A stretch of DNA of 64,000 nucleotides, from positions 26,433-90,432 of the forward strand of contig JAIRBC010000020.1 in the NCBI GenBank assembly GCA_022008415.1, in the 5' to 3' direction. Source of the DNA: Cerina litoralis. GTDB lineage: Bacteria; Bacteroidota; Bacteroidia; Flavobacteriales; Flavobacteriaceae. Every line of letters begins with the position of its first letter. Positions within the stretch are counted from its first letter, which is position 1. Shown piece after piece: positions 35,619 to 44,190 of this stretch. A program made the translations under genes and the position numbers. The notes under the pieces were generated by a model that made no database searches, was not told the origin of the DNA, and worked only from the letters and a program-made list of their open reading frames with translations.

Positions 35619-37130
35619 ATGTCAAAAACCATTGTAATTGCCCTTATTTTTGTACTGGTTTGTTGTTCTCCATCCCCAACAAAAGAGCGGGGAGAGCGCC
35701 TTTTCAACAATTATTGCGCAAGTTGTCATTTGGCACCATCGGTCAGCGATCTGCCTAGGAATATCTGGGCCACGTATATTCTTCCCGAAATGGGCGCTAG
35801 AATGGGGATACTGGATTCTGGTTATAATCCTTACAAGGGAATCTCATTTTCGGAACAGAGCGCCATTTTAAAAACCAATGTATACCCTAGCAGGCCTATC
35901 CTTTCTAAGGAGGATTGGGAATTGATCAAGAACTATGTGTTGGAGACAGCACCCGATTCCTTGGAAATTCGATACCCGTCCAATACTCCGTCCGAACTCG
36001 CCCGGTTTAACCCAGAGCCAATTTCGGTAGATAGCTTCCCCGGATCTTTTATTACCTTTATACGATATGATCAATCCTCCCAAAAGCTAAATTTGGGCGA
36101 TATTCGAGGGAATCTATATTCATACGATGTAGAGGAGAAAAGGTCGTTGCCAATGGGTAGGTACGGGGTTGGTATTGTCGACTATACCGAGAAAGAAGGA
36201 GTGAAATATATTACAAGCGTTGGCCAGTTAAATCCCTCAGAATTAGCCTCGGGCCGAATTTTTATCAACGCCGACAACAAAACGACCCTTTTGCCACAAG
36301 TGCTCCATAGACCTGTAAACACCCTAGTTGCAGATTTGGACAAAGATGGAAGTGAGGAATTGGTGGTTAGTGAATTTGGAGACCTTACCGGGGAATTGGC
36401 CTTGTTTTCAAAAAATGGGAATACCCAATATAAAAAAGAGGTATTGCTCGGGCAGCCGGGTTCTAATAGGGTCATAGCTAAGGATATGGACCGGGACGGG
36501 ATGGAAGATTTGATTGTGCAAACTGCCCAGGGCGACGAGGGCATTACCATTTTTTATCAAGAGGGCGGTCTTGAATTCCGAGCGGAAAAGGTAATACGGG
36601 TAAGCCCATTGTATGGCAGCAGTTGGTTTGAACTGGTAGATTACAACGGGGATGGTTATGACGATATCGTTACCGTAAACGGGGACAACGCCGACAAGTC
36701 TATCGTGTTAAAACCGTATCACGGGCTCCGCATTTATATCAACGACGGAGATAACCACTTTAAGGAATCCTATTTTTATGCCATGAACGGGGCCACTAGG
36801 TTGGTAGCCCGGGATTTTGATCAAGATGGGGATATAGATTTTGGTATTGTTTCTACCTTTCCCGACTACCAAAGACAACCAGAAATCTCTTTTGTTTATT
36901 TGGAGAATACCGACCCTAAAAATTACAAATTAGAACCCTACACATTTAAGGGTTCACAAATGGGACGTTGGTTTTTGATGGATTCCGCAGATGTGGACCT
37001 CGATGGGGATGAGGATATAATTTTGAGTTCCTTTACCTATAACTATAGTGACATACCAGCCGAGTTTTCCAAGTTATGGGATGAAAATAATGTGGATGTA
37101 ATGATACTGAGAAACAAACTAAAAAATTGA
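35619..37130 (+). CDS. Lipoprotein with N-terminal cytochrome c motif and FG-GAP/VCBS repeats
   Basis: 503 residues. A lipoprotein signal (LVCCS, Cys15/16) is followed by a mono-heme motif CASCH at 33-37 and a cytochrome-like helix ending with PILSKEDWELIKNYVLETAP. The rest is a beta-propeller of FG-GAP/VCBS repeats with calcium-type loops: DLDKDGSEELVVSEFGD, DMDRDGMEDLIV, DYNGDGYDDIVTV, DFDQDGDIDFGIV, DVDLDGDEDIILSSF. The lipidated, heme-bearing propeller probably sits on the outer membrane or in the periplasm. The ligand is unknown. The stop codon overlaps the next start (TGATG). Confidence 0.85.
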   Translation: MSKTIVIALIFVLVCCSPSPTKERGERLFNNYCASCHLAPSVSDLPRNIWATYILPEMGARMGILDSGYNPYKGISFSEQSAILKTNVYPSRPILSKEDWELIKNYVLETAPDSLEIRYPSNTPSELARFNPEPISVDSFPGSFITFIRYDQSSQKLNLGDIRGNLYSYDVEEKRSLPMGRYGVGIVDYTEKEGVKYITSVGQLNPSELASGRIFINADNKTTLLPQVLHRPVNTLVADLDKDGSEELVVSEFGDLTGELALFSKNGNTQYKKEVLLGQPGSNRVIAKDMDRDGMEDLIVQTAQGDEGITIFYQEGGLEFRAEKVIRVSPLYGSSWFELVDYNGDGYDDIVTVNGDNADKSIVLKPYHGLRIYINDGDNHFKESYFYAMNGATRLVARDFDQDGDIDFGIVSTFPDYQRQPEISFVYLENTDPKNYKLEPYTFKGSQMGRWFLMDSADVDLDGDEDIILSSFTYNYSDIPAEFSKLWDENNVDVMILRNKLKN

Positions 37131-37570
37131 TGTTGGGGTCGCGCTGCATCGGATGTATCGCGATACTTGTGATCCTATTGTCTTGTCGTGACAAGGAAGC
37201 GCAAGGGGATCCTTATATCTGGAAATCTATCAAAGTGACCGCTACGGCATATAATTCTTTTCCTTCCCAAACTTCGTATGAACATCCTGGAATCACGGCC
37301 TGGGGGGACACTTTGATACCGGGGATGAAATGTATAGCGGTGTCCAGGGATTTAATATCCAAAGGACTTACCCACAACACCATGGTGAAAATTGATCGCA
37401 TGGACGGCGTATATCTCGTCAAGGACAAAATGCACGGTCGATGGAGCAACCGGATCGATATTTATATGGGAGTGGATAGACAGGAAGCTTTGGAATGGGG
37501 CAGGAAAAAGGTGTGGATCAAATATGCCGTAAAAAGGGATAGCGTCCCTAAACCCCCGGAAAGCGATTGA
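37130..37570 (+). CDS. 3D-domain lipoprotein
   Basis: 146 residues from ATG 37130, which shares one base with the previous stop. The signal ends at VILLSC. The 3D domain (named for three aspartates) occupies about 38-125: VTATAYNS, ITAWGDTLIPGMKCIAVSRDL and VKDKMHGRWSNRIDIYMG. This double-psi barrel fold is related to the MltA catalytic domain and is often linked to peptidoglycan turnover, which fits the amidase gene that follows. Confidence 0.78.
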   Translation: MLGSRCIGCIAILVILLSCRDKEAQGDPYIWKSIKVTATAYNSFPSQTSYEHPGITAWGDTLIPGMKCIAVSRDLISKGLTHNTMVKIDRMDGVYLVKDKMHGRWSNRIDIYMGVDRQEALEWGRKKVWIKYAVKRDSVPKPPESD

Positions 37571-37624
37571 ATTTGTATTTTTAAGAATCTGTATTTAAAC
37601 CAGTTCAAAATAAAACACCCAAGA

Positions 37625-38299
37625 ATGCGAAAAATTACTGTTTTACTTATTGCGATTATTTTTATGTCCTGTACATCTACAAAATCCATAAAAGGGGTCG
37701 TGGATAAACCGATAATTTTTGATCAGGAACGAAAGGACCTTACGTTGGAATATTTGAAGGACCGCTATGGGCTGGTCCAGCAATCGCCCACAATTGAGCC
37801 AAAAATGATTGTGTTGCACTGGACCGCCATCCCAACGCTTGCAAAATCCTTTGAAGCTTTTGAAAATCCAAAATTGCCCAACTGGAGACCGGAAATTGCC
37901 GCTGCCAGTGCTTTGAATGTCTCTTCTCAATTTTTGGTAGATCGGGACGGCACTATTTACCGATTAATGCCGGAAACCACCATGGCGAGGCACGTCATCG
38001 GATTGAATTACTGTGCCATCGGGGTGGAAAACGTGGGTGGGACCGAAGATACTCCCTTGACAAAAGCCCAGGTAAGAGCAAATATTTGGTTGGTTAACCA
38101 TTTAAAATCGAAGTACAATATTGAATATGTTATAGGTCATTACGAGTACACCAATTTTGTAGATAGTCCTTTGTGGAAGGAAAAAGACGATAGCTATAGG
38201 ACTATAAAAACGGATCCCGGTCCTAAATTTATGGCTAAGGTACGGAAGGCCACCAAAAACCTTGGCTTTAAACCTGTGCCGGAACCTAAGTCAAAATGA
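37625..38299 (+). CDS. N-acetylmuramoyl-L-alanine amidase family lipoprotein (Amidase_2)
   Basis: 224 residues. The lipoprotein signal ends at IFMSC. The Amidase_2 zinc site is visible: MIVLHWTAIP (first His), MARHVIGLNYCAIGVENVG (second His and conserved core) and IGHYEYTNF with a late His. It should cleave the amide bond between MurNAc and the stem peptide in the periplasm. It follows the 3D-domain gene by 54 bases. Confidence 0.87.
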   Translation: MRKITVLLIAIIFMSCTSTKSIKGVVDKPIIFDQERKDLTLEYLKDRYGLVQQSPTIEPKMIVLHWTAIPTLAKSFEAFENPKLPNWRPEIAAASALNVSSQFLVDRDGTIYRLMPETTMARHVIGLNYCAIGVENVGGTEDTPLTKAQVRANIWLVNHLKSKYNIEYVIGHYEYTNFVDSPLWKEKDDSYRTIKTDPGPKFMAKVRKATKNLGFKPVPEPKSK

Positions 38300-38477
38300 T
38301 AGAACATAGATAAAGAGCGCAAAGAACCTAGGGTATGGAATATAGAAAATAGTGCGCAGAAAAGAGAAATTAGAAGAAAGAAAATAGAAATGATCATTTA
38401 TTGTTTTTGTAAAAAATGGTCTTTTGTCCTTGTTCCAGTTCTAAAAATATATTATAGTTTACACAAATGATGTTTAG

Positions 38478-39944
38478 ATGAAAAGCACTGCGTTACGTTT
38501 ATTCGTATTTTTTTTGATGGGTGTTAACGGTTATGCCCAAAAGGAACTGACATCCGAATTGTACAGGACCTATGATAGATATAAGGAATCTACCTTAAAC
38601 GAACGGCGGATAAAACACAAGGACCTCCAACCGTTGATTTACAACATTGCCAAGGACACGCTTTTTACTGTAAAGAAGGTCGGGGAGTCCATCGAAGGTC
38701 GAAGTATTTCACTAATTAGCGTAGGAACCGGCAAGATCAACGTTTTGCTTTGGTCACAGATGCACGGGGACGAGCCGACCGCAACACAGGCCATTTTTGA
38801 TATTTTTAACTTCTTGGAGAGTGATGATTATAGCGAAGAGAAGAAGGAAATCTTAAATAGCTTGACCTTGCATTTTTTGCCCATGCTGAACCCGGACGGG
38901 GCCGAGGTATTTCAGAGACGGAACGCACTGGGAATAGATATCAACAGGGATGCCGCAATGCTTCAATCACCCGAAGGGAAGATTCTCAAGAAAATGCGGG
39001 ATAGCTTACAGGCCGATTTTGGTTTTAATCTCCACGATCAGAGTACCTATTACAACGCGGAACGCACGGAGAAACCGGCCACTATTTCGTATCTGGCCCC
39101 GGCATTCAATTATGAAAAGGATACCAATAGCGTTCGGGAAAATGCCATGAAGGTCGTCGTGTTTATGAACCGTATCCTCCAGAAATACACCCCGGGCCAA
39201 GTAGGACGGTATAACGATGATTTTGAGCCTAGAGCCTTTGGGGATAACATCCAGAAATGGGGTACGAGCGCCATTTTAATCGAATCCGGCGGATATCCCG
39301 GCGATGTGGAAAAACAGGAAATACGGAAACTCAATTACGTTTCCATACTTTCGGCCATTTATACGATCGCTATGGGCAATTATAAGGACATGCCATTGGA
39401 GGAGTACGGAAAAATCCCCGAAAACGACAGGAAGTTGTTCGATCTAAAAATAAAGGGGGCTACCTATCGGCTTATGGGGCATGATTATATTTTGGATTTG
39501 GGGATAAACCGCTTGGAAGTGGACAACAAGGACCATAGCGGTTTTTATTACAGCAGCCGGGTTATAGATCAAGGGGACCTATCTACCTACTACGGTTACG
39601 AAACGTTGGATGCCACCGGTTATACGCTTTGGCCTGGAAAGGTATACCCCTATGTGGTCAAATCTATGATGGAACTAGCCGAAGTGGATATCAACTTTCT
39701 TCTTAAATCTGGCTATACCTATATCCGAATGGCCAAGCTACCAGAGAGTCCCAATGAGGCCAACCTGCCCATCCATCTCTTGGGCATGGATTACAATGTT
39801 CCCGATTTTCACTTGGAGGTGGGGATCAACCCCACCTTTGTCCTAGAGAAGAACAATAAGGTACGCTATGCCGTTATCAATGGCTTTCTCATCGATTTGA
39901 GTACGGGGAAAGAGGATTTTAAAAATGGATTGATCTATCGCTAG
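38478..39944 (+). CDS. Exported M14-family zinc carboxypeptidase
   Basis: 488 residues. A Sec signal ends near GVNGYAQ. The M14 metal-binding HxxE is in WSQMHGDEPTATQ (His96, Glu99), the third ligand is in FGFNLHDQSTYY, and substrate-binding segments are LPMLNPDGAEVFQRRNALGIDINRD. The C-terminal ~170 residues match no domain I know. It is predicted to trim peptides outside the inner membrane. Monocistronic, or possibly read together with rnpA (65-base gap). Confidence 0.87.
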   Translation: MKSTALRLFVFFLMGVNGYAQKELTSELYRTYDRYKESTLNERRIKHKDLQPLIYNIAKDTLFTVKKVGESIEGRSISLISVGTGKINVLLWSQMHGDEPTATQAIFDIFNFLESDDYSEEKKEILNSLTLHFLPMLNPDGAEVFQRRNALGIDINRDAAMLQSPEGKILKKMRDSLQADFGFNLHDQSTYYNAERTEKPATISYLAPAFNYEKDTNSVRENAMKVVVFMNRILQKYTPGQVGRYNDDFEPRAFGDNIQKWGTSAILIESGGYPGDVEKQEIRKLNYVSILSAIYTIAMGNYKDMPLEEYGKIPENDRKLFDLKIKGATYRLMGHDYILDLGINRLEVDNKDHSGFYYSSRVIDQGDLSTYYGYETLDATGYTLWPGKVYPYVVKSMMELAEVDINFLLKSGYTYIRMAKLPESPNEANLPIHLLGMDYNVPDFHLEVGINPTFVLEKNNKVRYAVINGFLIDLSTGKEDFKNGLIYR

Positions 39945-40009
39945 TGTTATTATCGCCAATCGAAAAGTTTCGATCGTATTTTCTACTTTTACCGTACATA
40001 AGCCTATAG

Positions 40010-40387
40010 ATGAAATTTTCCTTTCCGAAAAAAGAGAAACTAAAGCGCAAAAAACTGTTGGAACAGTTGTTCGAAACGGGCATGGGTATTAATAGTTATC
40101 CGGTAAAGCTTATCTACTTAAAAACAGAATTGCCCGAAGACGTCCAGGTTCAGGCAGGCGTAACCGTTTCCAAAAGGAATTTTAAAAAGGCGGTCCAAAG
40201 AAACCGGATCAAACGGTTATTGAGGGAAAGCTATCGGTTGAACAAACACCTCGTTTTTAACAACATCGAGGACAACTTTGCGTTTCTATTTTTATATATT
40301 GGCAAAGAAATGCCAGAATATCCCCAAGTTGAAGCGGGCATGAAAGCGGTACTTCTCAAATTTGTTGAAAAAAATGGGAGAACGTAG
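40010..40387 (+). CDS. rnpA: Ribonuclease P protein component
   Basis: 125 residues, the normal size. The RNR signature KRNFKKAVQRNRIKRLLRESYRL is present at about 62-84. The protein binds RNase P RNA and helps process tRNA 5' ends. It is not next to rpmH/dnaA as in many bacteria; here it precedes the S41 protease gene, an arrangement common in flavobacteria. Confidence 0.95.
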   Translation: MKFSFPKKEKLKRKKLLEQLFETGMGINSYPVKLIYLKTELPEDVQVQAGVTVSKRNFKKAVQRNRIKRLLRESYRLNKHLVFNNIEDNFAFLFLYIGKEMPEYPQVEAGMKAVLLKFVEKNGRT

Positions 40388-40407
40388 CGGTTGCCACCGC
40401 ACTCAAC

Positions 40408-40483
40408 CTGCCCGAGTAATCATTCAGACGGGTTTTTAAATTAATTTATTATCAAGTAATTACAAAAATTTAAACGTGTGAAA
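40408..40483 (+). promoter_or_regulatory. Repeated 76-nt 5' leader element, copy at the S41 protease gene
   Basis: It matches 24584-24659 (minus strand) without gaps, ending in the identical 20 bases AAAAATTTAAACGTGTGAAA with the GTG start. CCCG...CGGG followed by TTTTT could double as the rnpA terminator. See the Nramp copy. Confidence 0.7.
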
Positions 40484-42106
40484 AAGTTCAACAAAAATCG
40501 GATCCTTGTTCCGATTCTCGCCATTACGATGTTGTTGGTGGGCAGTAGTTTTAAATCCGATTTTTTCGAGATCGCCAAACAGATAGAAATCTTCACCACC
40601 CTATTTAAGGAGCTCAACATGAACTATGTGGACGAAATCAATCCCGCGGAATTGATGGACACTGCGATCAAGAATATGTTGGACGATTTGGACCCGTACA
40701 CCAAATTTTTGAACGAACAGGACGTGGAGGATTTCAAGATAAACAACGCGGGAGAATACTCCGGTATTGGATCTGTGGTACGTTCCTATAAGGACAAATT
40801 GTTAATTGTTGAGCCTTATCAAGGATCTCCGGCGGACAAGGCGGGCCTCAAGGCAGGAGACGAAATCATTAAGATAGGGAATATCGACCTATCTAACTTT
40901 AAGGACGATGCAAGTGATCTTCTTAAAGGCGCCAATAATACTAGCGTTGACGTAACTTATTTAAGACAGGGGCAAACAAAAACGGCAACTATAACCAGGG
41001 CGGCCATAGAGATCGATGCGGTGCCCTACTACCATATGGTGGATGCCAAGACGGGGTATATCGTGCTTTCCAAGTTCAATGCCAAGGCGACGGAACAGAC
41101 AGAAAAAGCGTTGAAAGACCTAAAGGGCCAAGGTGCCGAAAGGCTTATTCTAGACCTAAGGGGCAATCCGGGAGGCCTCTTGTCCCAGGCGATCAATGTC
41201 ACCAATCTTTTTGTGCCCAAAGGGGAACTAATCGTGACTACCAAATCCCAGGTAAAAAAGTTTAATCGGGAATATTGGACCAAGAACAAACCGGTGGATA
41301 CCGAAATTCCTTTGGTGGTTTTGATAAATGGGAGGAGCGCATCGGCCAGCGAAATAGTTTCCGGTAGTCTTCAAGACCTAGATCGGGCAGTGATCATGGG
41401 AGCCAGAAGCTTCGGGAAAGGGTTGGTACAACGTCCTATGAAATTAACTTATGGTACCCAATTAAAGGTAACGATCAGTAGGTATTACACCCCTTCTGGG
41501 CGATGTATCCAGTCCTTGGATTATTGGCACCGCGACAACGAGGGTCACGCGGTTAGAAAGACCAAATTTAATGATTTTACCACTAAAAATGGCCGAAGGG
41601 TGCAGGATGGGGGTGGTATATTGCCCGACGTGGAGATTACCGCCCAAAAAACAAATGCGCTCACCCGCGCCATGCTGGCGGAAAATGTGGTCTTTGACTA
41701 TGCAACCGATTACTACTATAGCAACGAGCTGGACAATCTGGAGGATTTTAGGTTTTCCGACGTGGACTTCAACGATTTTAAGGAATTTGTGGGTCAGAGC
41801 GAATTTAATTTTGAGACCCGATCTGAAAAAGCGATAAAGGAGGCTATGTCTGTCGAAGAAACCGATATTTTTGGCCCCGAGGTCCGGGAAGATTATAAGA
41901 AACTTTTGTTGGCCATTGATAAAAATAAAATTTTGGCGATGGATAAATACAAAAAGGAAATAGAAAAAAATCTGGAAGATGAGATTATCAAACGGTATTT
42001 CTATCGGGAAGGACTTTATGATTACTATCTGAAACACGACCAATCCATTTTGGTAGGCACAGCACTTTTGGCAGATGGGAACAAATATCGGAGCATCTTG
42101 AAGTAG
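40478..42106 (+). CDS. S41-family carboxyl-terminal processing protease (CtpA-type)
   Basis: 542 residues starting with GTG. An N-terminal membrane/signal segment is followed by a PDZ domain (about 90-170, with YSGIGSVVR and GSPADKAGLKAGDEI) and the S41 catalytic domain: LDLRGNPGGLL, the nucleophile in INGRSASASEIVSGSLQD and the lysine in GARSFGKGLVQRP. The C-terminal ~170 residues are a charged extension typical of the Bacteroidota/Prc-like branch. It degrades or trims periplasmic proteins. Its start lies in a leader repeated upstream of the Nramp gene. Confidence 0.92.
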   Translation: MKKFNKNRILVPILAITMLLVGSSFKSDFFEIAKQIEIFTTLFKELNMNYVDEINPAELMDTAIKNMLDDLDPYTKFLNEQDVEDFKINNAGEYSGIGSVVRSYKDKLLIVEPYQGSPADKAGLKAGDEIIKIGNIDLSNFKDDASDLLKGANNTSVDVTYLRQGQTKTATITRAAIEIDAVPYYHMVDAKTGYIVLSKFNAKATEQTEKALKDLKGQGAERLILDLRGNPGGLLSQAINVTNLFVPKGELIVTTKSQVKKFNREYWTKNKPVDTEIPLVVLINGRSASASEIVSGSLQDLDRAVIMGARSFGKGLVQRPMKLTYGTQLKVTISRYYTPSGRCIQSLDYWHRDNEGHAVRKTKFNDFTTKNGRRVQDGGGILPDVEITAQKTNALTRAMLAENVVFDYATDYYYSNELDNLEDFRFSDVDFNDFKEFVGQSEFNFETRSEKAIKEAMSVEETDIFGPEVREDYKKLLLAIDKNKILAMDKYKKEIEKNLEDEIIKRYFYREGLYDYYLKHDQSILVGTALLADGNKYRSILK

Positions 42107-42174
42107 ATGGCAAGATCGCCAATTCAAAACCTCATTTTAAGTGAAATGAACCCGCGTTTTTTTTCAGTAAGTTT

Positions 42175-42207
42175 TTGTGGGTCAGGAATTAAATTTCGTT
42201 ACCTTGC
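42175..42207 (+). promoter_or_regulatory. Candidate promoter of the 42310 lipoprotein gene
   Basis: TTG at 42175-42177 and TACCTTGC at 42200-42207 are separated by 22 bases, near the Bacteroidota TTG/TAnnTTTG layout. It implies a leader of about 97 bases with a small AAAGC...GCTTT hairpin and T-run. Confidence 0.35.
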
Positions 42208-42309
42208 AACCTGCTTTGCGCAAGAGGCGATCAGCTATACCTGGATGCCCAACCCAAAAAGCTTCTTTAGGCTTTGATTTTTAATTTACACATTTATTTA
42301 AGAACGATT

Positions 42310-42993
42310 ATGAGAAAAATTATTTTACCCATTTTTGCCCTGGCTCTTGCCGTTGTATTTGATAGCTGTTCCTCGGTAAAGGTGTTAGACTCCTGGAAGG
42401 GTGATAATGCCAGTACTATGAGGGACAAGAATATTTTGGTCGTTGCCCGTACCAATAACCCACAGGCGAGGTATGCCTTTGAAGATGCCATAACTGCCCA
42501 ATTGATCAAGGAGGGTTTTAAGGCGACGGAGAGTTATAAAAAGTTTCCAAAATTGAACCCCGATAAAAAGCCTACCGAAGAAAAACAGGAGATGATAAGG
42601 TCTATCTTGGAAAGCGAAGGTTTTGACGGTGTCGTTATTAGCGTGGTTAAGGATTATCAGGAAGCAGAACAAACTACTACCAGTGGCGGGTATAATGTCG
42701 GAGCAGGCTACTATCCTAGCTACTATCCGCAATATTACGGTGGATTTTATGGGTTTTATGGTATGCCTTTGGCCTATTCTACATGGGATAGTGGGGTGTA
42801 TATGCCCACAACCACTACAACAAGAACGGTAAAGACCTTTGTTTTGCAAACGCTGGTCTATAATTTAGATCTGCCACAAGACAAACAAATGGTTGCCATT
42901 GTGACCTCGAAAATGGAAGATCCGCAAAAGGCGAGTGTTGCAGCAAGTGACTATGCGCTTGCAATAACGAATGCGTTAAAGGATAAGAAGTAG
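42310..42993 (+). CDS. Hypothetical lipoprotein with Tyr/Gly-rich segment
   Basis: 227 residues from ATG 42310; the longer open frame (42274) lacks the signal at its N-terminus. The lipoprotein signal ends at VVFDSC. An N-terminal alpha/beta part (KNILVVARTNNPQARYAFEDAI) is followed by a Tyr/Gly/Pro-rich stretch (about 130-160, YYPSYYPQYYGGFYGFYG) and a Thr run. I cannot assign a family with confidence; the layout resembles DUF4136-like envelope lipoproteins. A strong terminator follows. Confidence 0.75.
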   Translation: MRKIILPIFALALAVVFDSCSSVKVLDSWKGDNASTMRDKNILVVARTNNPQARYAFEDAITAQLIKEGFKATESYKKFPKLNPDKKPTEEKQEMIRSILESEGFDGVVISVVKDYQEAEQTTTSGGYNVGAGYYPSYYPQYYGGFYGFYGMPLAYSTWDSGVYMPTTTTTRTVKTFVLQTLVYNLDLPQDKQMVAIVTSKMEDPQKASVAASDYALAITNALKDKK

Positions 42994-43000
42994 TAGTTCT

Positions 43001-43069
43001 ACTTTCAGAAATAATTTTTAGAGAGGTTCCGCAAGTTATTGTGGAGCCTTTTTTTTTATTTCTGAAAGT
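43001..43069 (+). terminator. Nested double hairpin terminator
   Basis: The inner stem AGGTTCCGCAA (43024-43034) / TTGTGGAGCCT (43039-43049) has two G-U pairs and is followed by nine T residues. It is enclosed by a perfect 14-bp outer stem ACTTTCAGAAATAA (43001-43014) / TTATTTCTGAAAGT (43056-43069). Confidence 0.8.
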
Positions 43070-43154
43070 GCGTTATGTCAAAATTCCGTATCTTAAAACC
43101 TGATAACAATTTTACGGTGTACTATTAAGGCCCCGGCATGGAATTGACCTAATT

Positions 43155-44180
43155 ATGAAAAACAGACCAATCATTTTACTAATCGGAGGAATATTGTTTT
43201 CGACATATGCGTTGGCCCAAGACCTGTCTGAGAAAGCCAATTCCTTTTTGAATTCCCTTTCCCCCGAGCTACGTTCCAAGGCCGAGTTTCCCATAGCCGA
43301 TGCGGAACGTACCAACTGGCACTACACCCCTGTGGAGCGAAAGGGGCCCACTTTTCACGATTTTGACGGGGAACAGACCTCGGCAGCGCTCGGTTTGCTC
43401 AGAGCTTCATTAAGCGAGGAAGGATACAGGAAAACAGAGGAGATCCGGCAATTGGAATTGGTACTACAGGAAATTGAGTACGATAAACTAAAGATGCCCG
43501 ATGGAAGTTCTATGCGAGATCCGCTAGATTATCACTTTTGTATTTTCGGGACACCATCCCCAAAAGAAGTCTGGGGATGGAGATTTGAAGGTCATCACGT
43601 TTCATTGAACTTCACCTCTGCCGATGGGTCGATATCTTCCTCTACCCCCTCTTTTTTGGGTTCCAATCCTGGAATAGTACCTTCTGGACAAGAGAAGGGC
43701 AAGGAAGTCCTAAGAATGGAGAGCCAATTGGGTCTTCAATTGGTCAATTCCTTTTCCAAAGATCAATTAAAGAGGGCTAAATTCTCGGATGAAGCCCCAA
43801 GGGACATTATAACCGGCAATCAGCGCAAGGTAGAGTTTATGGAACCCAAGGGTATTGCTTATTCGGAATTAAATGGAGACCAGAAGAGCCTGTTCCTAGA
43901 GTTGCTACATGTTTATTTGGACAATTATGAATCCCGTTTTTCCGAGAATTTCGAAGAAAAGATTACTAAAGCCGGAATTCGGAACCTACATTTTGCCTGG
44001 GCCGGGGGTATGCAATGGGGAACGGGACTATATTACTGTATTCAGGGACCGGTGTTGCTCATAGAGTACGATAATACCCAAAACCATGGCAACCACGTGC
44101 ACACTGTGGTGCGCGACCTAACCAATGATTTTGGGGAGGATGTACTCCGGGAGCACTACGAAAAAGATCATCAACATTAA
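43155..44180 (+). CDS. Exported DUF3500 protein
   Basis: 341 residues. A Sec signal ends near STYALAQ. The rest matches DUF3500: WHYTPVERKGPTFHDFDGEQ, YHFCIFGTPSPKEVWGWRFEGHHVSLNF, NPGIVPSGQEKGKEVL and NHVHTVVRDLTNDFGEDVL near the C-terminus. The family is of unknown function; conserved His and Glu residues (GWRFEGHHVS, NHGNHVHTVVRD) could bind metal. It converges with proA, ten bases apart. Confidence 0.88.
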   Translation: MKNRPIILLIGGILFSTYALAQDLSEKANSFLNSLSPELRSKAEFPIADAERTNWHYTPVERKGPTFHDFDGEQTSAALGLLRASLSEEGYRKTEEIRQLELVLQEIEYDKLKMPDGSSMRDPLDYHFCIFGTPSPKEVWGWRFEGHHVSLNFTSADGSISSSTPSFLGSNPGIVPSGQEKGKEVLRMESQLGLQLVNSFSKDQLKRAKFSDEAPRDIITGNQRKVEFMEPKGIAYSELNGDQKSLFLELLHVYLDNYESRFSENFEEKITKAGIRNLHFAWAGGMQWGTGLYYCIQGPVLLIEYDNTQNHGNHVHTVVRDLTNDFGEDVLREHYEKDHQH

Positions 44181-44190
44181 AAAAAAAGGG

